Positions 57,556 to 64,000 of a stretch of 64,000 bases of DNA are shown here, piece by piece. The notes beneath the pieces are model-generated. The model searched no databases and was not told where the DNA came from. It was given only the letters and a program-made list of their open reading frames with translations. This DNA comes from Psilocybe azurescens (Eukaryota > Basidiomycota > Agaricomycetes > Agaricales > Agrocybaceae), in assembly GCA_023853785.1 (NCBI GenBank), contig JAJIRX010000590.1, positions 248,001-312,000 on the forward strand. The letters run 5' to 3'. Made by a program: the position numbers and the translations under genes. Each line of letters opens with the position of its first letter. Within the stretch, counting starts at the first letter, position 1.

Positions 57556-60446
57556 ATGTCCAAATCATCCAACAATCTCATTTTTCGGAACTGTAAGACA
57601 GGCTTAATTCATAATCGTAATGGTTTTTAACATTTTTGGGAAACGCAGTCTTAACAAACGATGTCACGTCCACAAAGGCTACAGCCTTCGTACGTATTGC
57701 ATTTCATTTTGTGGTTCATGCGCTTACTATGCAATAGTCTCCCGATATCATCCCTCACTTCGGCAACAAAGTGGACCCAGCGCTGCTGATTAGTGAATAC
57801 GACCAGTTCATCAGTCTTCCTCTTCAACCAAACGAGATCAACAACGTCTATATTCGGGGCCAGACCACATCCACTGTTTCCTCAGGAGCGAAAACTGCAG
57901 TGGTCCTCAGGGCAGTCCCCAGCGAACTCATTTTATGGCCTCAAGCATGGAATACGACGACACCTCTAGGGCCCGGTCCCTTGGTCATCGATTCCTCAAC
58001 CCCCAACACAGGCAAGTTAACCAAACGTCCATTTTGAGGCGGGTATGGCGATACTCACGACGCTTAAACCCAGTGGTCGCATCCGGCACGCCTTTCACTA
58101 TCACTCCTTCCAACATGGGTGGTTTCAATTTCGCACTTATTGCCACCCAAGCTCCTGTCCCGACGAACCTCAACGCGAAGACTCGTCTGCGAGACGCATT
58201 GCCTCCTCCTCCTCCTGACGCAAAGAACTGGCAGGACTTGGTCAACTTTTTCAAGAACGACACTTCGACCGTCTACTATAATGTAAGTATATTTTTCTTA
58301 ATGGCTACAAATAATATCCTATAATATCGATCAAAATTCCTAGGTCATTGTTGCAGATCCAAATGCACCTGTTATCAGTGTCTCCACGCGTCTTCATGTC
58401 GTTGACGATGGTACTACACCCCTCAACTTCAGGATCACCCTCGAGGTATGCATCTTTAGTACCTTAGTTGGTTTTGTTTACTATCGAATGTTAACATCCA
58501 ACTCTGGCAGAGCTCAACCATGCCAGCTGGTACCTCTGTCTCACTCTCTTCTCCGAGTGGTCAGATCAACTTGGCCAAAACTCCTCTTGCGGACGACATC
58601 GGTGTTCACGTCAACCTGGCACCCGGTTTTGACGACACCATTACGCTCAACATCTTCCCTGGTCCTGAGGACACTATTGAAACTTTTGCATGGATCGCCC
58701 TCCAAGCAAGTATCGTTGTGCCCCAAACAACCCAATCTGGAGCAATCCCTGTCAGTGATGTCATCTTGCTCGGAGCTCAGAACATTGTTTTCCACGACGA
58801 CGCGACCACGAATTTGAAGCACGCAAGTCCTGCTGCCAATAAACTTAAGCAGCACGCACAACTGCAGAAGGCAGAAGCTCCGGCTGGATTGGAAAAGGCG
58901 GCGGTCGCCGTTTCTAATGCTGCCAATGTAACAGGCTCTGCCACCGGATGGTGGTTCCGTGATGCTATGGGCAACACCAATTTGTTCCCTCGAACTACGA
59001 CTCTGTCTTACTCGCCAGGTAAGCCAAAGAGATTTTCACACGAAGATAAGATTAACTAAAAGTCGTTTTAGACATTCAGCCTGTCGGGGTATCTCCCAGG
59101 TCTGACGTCCAGACTATCCTCGGCGGTGCAAATGCCAACACAGACTGGAGCGACGCAAATGCCGTTGCACTCAGTCAGGGTGCGCCTAACTACATCTACA
59201 TTCGTGGAAATTGCACCTGGGGCAAAAATATGTCGCTCAAGTACGGTTGTTCTGCGTCCCTAACACCCTTTGCTCTATCCATCCATGTATTCGCAATTCT
59301 CGGTCAATGATTTCGACGGCCATAGCGATCCGGTCGTTGCCATCCGAGACATCACATCGACATCTGCGAACAGTTTCAATGTGCTGAACACGGCTTTCAA
59401 TCTTTTGAACCCTCAGCCGCCACCTGCAGGAAGCGACCACTATTGCCTCATTTCTGAGGAACGCAATCCAACTGCTGACAACCCTGACCCCGACTGGCCC
59501 CACGAAAATACCGGGGCATTCGCTTCAGGTTAGTAATTTGCTTTGATTGGTAATATTGGTTGGGAAAATTAATCATGAATTGCATAGGTGCTGGCTTCAA
59601 CACTTGGGTTGGTGGGACTCCCACCGTGTGCTGGAGAAACATAACATACCGGGCCGGCGGCGCTCAGTTGATTTGCACGACTATTATGAATATTCCCGCG
59701 GGTGTTTACCCTTCCTCTGCGCAATGGACATTGGAAGTCGATGCTAATAACGCTCCTGTTGGATCTCAATGTATGTATTTTGGCAATTTACTTCATGACT
59801 GTGTAACTCAGTAATGCTGCTTTTGTAGGGAGATTGACGGGTTCAGGCCCTGCCATCCCAGGTGTCAACATTGGATTTGCTCAGACGGCCATTACGGCGC
59901 CTAACATGGTTAGAGCTACCCCTACTAACCTCCGAACTGTACTCATTTTCAATATTTAGACTCAAGGATGCCACTTCACTGGCCTCCCGGCGAGTGGGTA
60001 TAAATTCTCGGTTGTCCTCCAATGGTTCGCTGAAGGCCAGGCTCCCGGAGCTGGCATGAACTTCTCCTTCCTTTTGTTCACTACCACTCCTCCTGCTGGG
60101 TACGTCCTTCTTTATTGTCTCACGAGCCACAGTACCTGAACGATTGTTGAATGATATAAGGGCGAACTTGGCTGGAAATAACTTGGTGAAAGCCGTTGCA
60201 ACCCTCCCTGACTCTGCAGCCAACTGGCCATTCACTGTTGGAATCCATCATCCTGGCGTTGAGCACAAAGGCGACGGAAAGAAGAGGAACAAAGGGTACC
60301 TCGGACATCGCTTCAAGGCAATAGGGCCTAACCCATGGCCCCATGCAAAGGAGGATAAGACGAAGAAGTTGAACAACTTCAAGTCGATTGGACCTACTAC
60401 TGTCTACTCCGTCGGTGGTGATCATTGGAAATTCAGATTCCACTGA
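57556..60446 (+). pseudogene. Two-domain beta-rich protein of unknown family, copy B (frame breaks)
   Basis: Same exon structure as copy A, including the GC-AG intron (58012-58073). Here the first domain is unbroken: ALPPPPPDAKNWQDLVNFFK reads through where copy A has an extra base. In the second domain there are two breaks: one base is missing near 59228 (RGNCTWGKN, where copy A reads RGNCTLGNNYDAQ) and the T missing at about 59268 is shared with copy A. Later exons are intact: NTAFNLLNPQPPPAGSDHYC, WRNITYRAGG, HFTGLPASGYKFSVVLQWF, and the Lys-rich tail ending GGDHWKFRFH. The protein would be roughly 700-750 residues, with no signal peptide or membrane segment. The family is unassigned. Confidence 0.7.
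58012..58073 (+). other. GC-AG intron, copy B
   Basis: Donor GCAAGT, acceptor CCCAG; the joined frame reads NTVVASGTPF, as in copy A. Confidence 0.75.
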
Positions 60447-60786
60447 TGGGCGGGCCTGAATATTTACGGTAACGGCAAACGGCAACGGCAAACGGTAACG
60501 AAATCTTTCAAAATGTGCCTGGGACCCCTTCTCTGCTCTTTTGATACGGGCGATCATCTTCCTTGACACAATCATGAAGATAACAAAGAAATTCTGTGGT
60601 GTAACTACAACGATCCTGACCAAAGATATAATAGTAACCTGGACAATGATATCAATTTTTATATTTCTCCACAAGCGGCCCACTAAGTTACCATATTCAC
60701 TTCGATAGCTGCATATAAAAGCCTATTATGCTCCTGTAAACCGAACCTTGGGTGCTAAAGACTCTTGTTCTATCGTTGACTGTAGT

Positions 60787-61942
60787 CATGAGCGCTTACT
60801 TACAATAGTGACTCGGGGTCTTCCCTTCTGAAAATAGCAGGGCACAACGTTGTTTGTTTCGATATGGCGTGTTGCATATATATACTTTATATCTGTCTTG
60901 GAGGAAAACAGTCCATCAAATTGAGTAGGGGCATCCATGACATGTATAGTGGGCTTGGGTGGTTTGCATGCCAGTCGTAGAGCTTTGGACAAAGAGAGCC
61001 GGGAGGGGCAGAGATAACCCACCGACATGGATCAGCAATGCTATTCTAACCGCCAATTTTCCAAGGAGGTGCATCTTCTTCAGGTAAATGTTCTCAGCTT
61101 ATCATACTATCTCAGTACTAGATTTCGTAAATACATAGTGTCTACTCATCATTAATTGCTCTATTGCGCTAGCCGACTATGATGATCGTTGCACTACAAT
61201 CAACTCAGCCAGTTTATACTCTATGCGTTATTAATACCTCGATAGACACTTCATTTAAATATTTCATCTACTTCCAGCACATCATTCTCTCGCAAGCTCC
61301 TCAACATTGACTCAAACTGATAGTCTTGTAGCAATTACACTGATGGGCTTTGTAATTCTACACGTACATAAGTACTTACGTACCATTGCTTCGGAGCGTA
61401 TTAAACAAGGGACCCTACCTGAGGCTACCACCATAGGTAACGACCCCGGCTGCGCAGTGTCAACGTCAAAGTCTGTACGAGAGGCCTGTACGAAAAGATC
61501 CACAAACAGCAATTAAACGTTCCCAAGCCTTCAAGAATGGATGATTTGTCGTTGACTGGTCGCGGAATATGCCGTCAGAATTTCATTTCCGAACTGGCGG
61601 GTCTGTTTTGCTCACAGTTATGTAACGATGGTCGCTCCGCCTTCCGGAACGAACATATACGTTTGCTTCTCACCGACAGTATGTCCCTATAAGTGCTTTC
61701 CCGCCCCCGGCAATCTGTCTCGAGTCCGCGTGGGTGAGTACCTATTTTGGGGCAAAGGATATCCTAGATAAGATATGAATCTCTTCTTTTTCATAAGGCT
61801 TTTTCCGAGGTTGCTTGATCGTTGATGGAGGTCGGAGGGCTCGTACCGGATTCAAAGCGTATTTACTTGCCAATTGATTATCTTCCTGAGTTATTGTATT
61901 AAATAATGCTCTTTAGTCTACACGTTAGGATATACAATTGCG
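60787..61942 (+). repeat. 1.1-kb dispersed repeat in unit B
   Basis: Fullest of the three copies; starts GCGCTTACTTACAATAG and keeps the 47-bp segment (TCCATCAAATTGAGTAGGGG, 60913-60932) lost in unit A. Ends near the ACACGTTAGGATATACAA motif. Confidence 0.75.
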
Positions 61943-62259
61943 AGTTAACTGAACAGGATGATAAGGGGTATGGAAAGAGTTCAATGGTGCGTACGTTCGT
62001 CTTATCGAATACAATTCCAACAGGGACCGATGATGGAATTCTTGCTCATCGCGCCGGTGTTCAATTCATTTATCCTCTCGTATCAAAAGAAGTGCTAATA
62101 TCAGGGTGCACCCTAGCCAGAAGCCTAGTTCTTCGGAATACAGATATCAATCGAAAGCCACGATTTTGGAGTGTGCCATTCGCGAAGTCCAGCCTGAGAT
62201 AAGGACTCTGTATCTGCTCACGTCTGATCATGATCATGAAGAATCCATTCAAGGGTATA

Positions 62260-63350
62260 GCAGTGCAAGCCTTCCATTGGGTACGAGCACACATTATCTA
62301 CGCGAGATTCAACGGAGATTCCCCGTGCAATTCAATGCTCATGCCCACCGAAGCAATGACTTGACGTGGAATTCAGAATACATATGGCGCTCGGAAGGAA
62401 AATGCTAGTCTATTTTAACACGGTCGAGAATTTTGAGAGTTCTGATGTCAACATGATGATGAGCAGGGAGGAGAGACTGTGCTGAAGACGTAAAACCGCC
62501 GGCTTCTCATGAGCAGGGACTCTGGTCGATTTAGGATTTCGACTGACTTTTTGGCTCTGCCCTGGCCCTGGCGTGTCCGTGCGTGGGTCAGCAACGGGAG
62601 GACCCGAGAGTCCTCCATTCAATACAGCCTGTGACGCATTGGTGGCGCAATCTCCTTATCTTGGCATTTACTTGTTTACTTCACAGCAGAAGTGCTTGGG
62701 TTTTTTTGTGGTCGATCCCTGGTCGCGTTAGCATTAACGACGGAGGTAGCTTTTATGCCACAGCTAAGTTTGTTTTAAGAAAGAGAAGAATAAAAATCCA
62801 TTTTTGTTTCGATGGTCGGTTTAGTTGAGGTATGCATCTCCGGCGGAACCACCAGATGACGATCCGTGTTGTAATATTTCCAATTATTTAGTCTAAAGCT
62901 ATATCTTGCCTCCCTGCGATCTTTACAGTGACGATTTGAACAAGTACACAGTCTAGCCTACTCATATTCATCACTGCTACCGCCATTCGCCACTCAGGAA
63001 ACGCGGCGTTTAAGCTTCGTTTAAGCTCTTTCCATACATAGCCTCGATAATCGATATGTCGCCGAGTCTCGCCTCGCTCTCGGGGTACAGTATGTATGTT
63101 TATATGCTTACCGTACTTTACTGTACCGATGATATGGCAATTAAATACTTAGGTGAGACGCTTAATTTTATAGGTAGCGTTGTGTACGAGCGCGGTACAA
63201 TAGACGGTGCCAAGTGGAGGTACCGGTACGATACGGACTGCTAATGCGGGGTACGGCTTTACAGGTACTTACAGTCCGCTTTCAATGGCCCCGAGGTATC
63301 GTCGATATCCCTTACACGTTCGTCATTCTGATCCAACCTTCGTTAAACGT
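62260..63350. other. 1.09-kb segment present only in unit B
   Basis: Unit A reads AAGGGTACGGTGATCGCTGATG, whereas in B AAGGGTATA and TTGTTATCGCTGATG are 1.09 kb apart. No coding frame, LTR or TIR recognised. It may be an insertion in B or a deletion in A. Confidence 0.55.
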
Positions 63351-64000
63351 TTTGTTATCGCTGATGACAAATTGATGAGAGGCCTTTTCTCCTCATTCGG
63401 TGTCCCTCAATGTGCTTGATTTTTCCTCATTTAAAATTTACATTCATTGATAATGGGACTATATAGGTGTATATACAAAATTTTGTGGCAAGGGGAGGGG
63501 GAGAAGGGTGTCAAACCGAACATGTGATCAAAACGAAGAACGGGTAGGGGATAAGCAGTCGGGAGTCGCTGCGGAGTACTTTGTTTTGTTTCTTCACTTG
63601 ATCATTGAGTATAGTCTAGTATAGTATGGAGGCAAATTTATGCGAGTTGAGGTCGAGACAATGAAGTCGAGGTCGAGCCCTTGAATGATAATTCTAGAAG
63701 CTATTCAAACAGTGTCCGAGAACTAGGGAACTTGTGGGTTGTGTTTTTTCCTTGACGTTTGCCAGAGCTTACGCCTCTACTAAACTGAACGACGGCGGCG
63801 GAGTCGTCGCCGTCTTAATTCTGATGAAAAATTGGGGTTTCTTCCATTTACACAATTAATTAAGAAATGAAATCGGACGCATTCGCGGAGATTCGCAGTG
63901 CCTCAAGCTGGAGTCTGTTGGAGTAGATACATGTGGTGTACATAAGCAATTACTCTACTGGTTGCCTCATGCGATTGGCGACTCCGAAATGAATCATGAT

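Larger units (their letters stand above)
56456..64000. repeat. Segmental duplication, unit B
   Basis: Collinear with unit A from GTTCTCACCATAGTTG onward, uninterrupted by the transposon nest. Compared with A, it has an extra 1.09 kb at about 62260-63350. Unit B also has a 32-bp tandem duplication at 57209-57272 (CACTTGG.GCGGATCAGGTG). Confidence 0.85.

Overview
The window reads as nuclear DNA of a mushroom-forming basidiomycete (Agaricomycetes). Genes have many short GT-AG introns of about 50-80 bp. Recognisable families are an intact ubiquitin-RPL40 fusion, a DUF6697-type protein, a fungal nucleotidyltransferase-fold protein and a decayed CBM21 (PP1 glycogen-targeting-like) gene, together with CxC/KDZ transposases, chromodomain Ty3/Gypsy elements and a PIF1-type helicase fragment. 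All family names come from reading translations against remembered motifs; no search was run. Almost every gene except RPL40 carries one or more single-base frame breaks, so either the region is heavily decayed or the assembly has indel errors. I cannot tell which from one sequence.

Layout. 1-4.7 kb: a CxC2-type KDZ transposase gene. 5.6-7 kb: a small membrane-protein gene (minus strand) and a fragment of a second copy. 7-9 kb: no gene recognised. 9.0-12.2 kb (minus): CBM21 protein pseudogene; 12.4-13.5 kb: an inverted copy of a 1.1-kb repeat; 13.5-13.9 kb: a second fragment of the CBM21 gene's 3' end. 14.6-15.6 kb (minus) nucleotidyltransferase-like gene, divergent from the DUF6697 gene at 16.0-18.2 kb. 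19.07-19.63 kb (minus) ubiquitin-RPL40, intact with four exons. 20-23.1 kb: no convincing gene.

From 23.1 kb to the end lies one structure: a tandem segmental duplication. Unit A is 23105-29270 plus 54368-56455, and unit B is 56456-64000. Each carries one copy of the same multi-exon gene (24197-27088 and 57556-60446), coding for an unassigned beta-rich protein with two homologous domains, preceded by a TATA box and repeated upstream modules. A 25-kb transposon nest (29271-54367) splits unit A.

The nest holds, left to right: an AT-hook ORF and PIF1 helicase fragment; a minus-strand Gypsy element (31.4-42.5 kb) interrupted by a CxC6-type KDZ fragment, a Mutator-like TIR element with an 802-bp MITE inside it, and a solo LTR; a second Mutator-like element (42498-44396); a plus-strand Gypsy element (44.4-50.2 kb) interrupted by a 1.9-kb gag-only LTR element; a third Mutator-like element (50256-51944) with a 10-bp target duplication and a (GGGCAA)n array; a spliced fragment of unknown origin; and a 1307-bp TIR element with an 8-bp target duplication. 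The most notable points are that both Gypsy elements carry extra ORFs downstream of the chromodomain (a coiled-coil-like ORF, then a double zinc-knuckle ORF), and that the Mutator-like family combines subterminal near-palindrome clusters with an expandable hexamer core.
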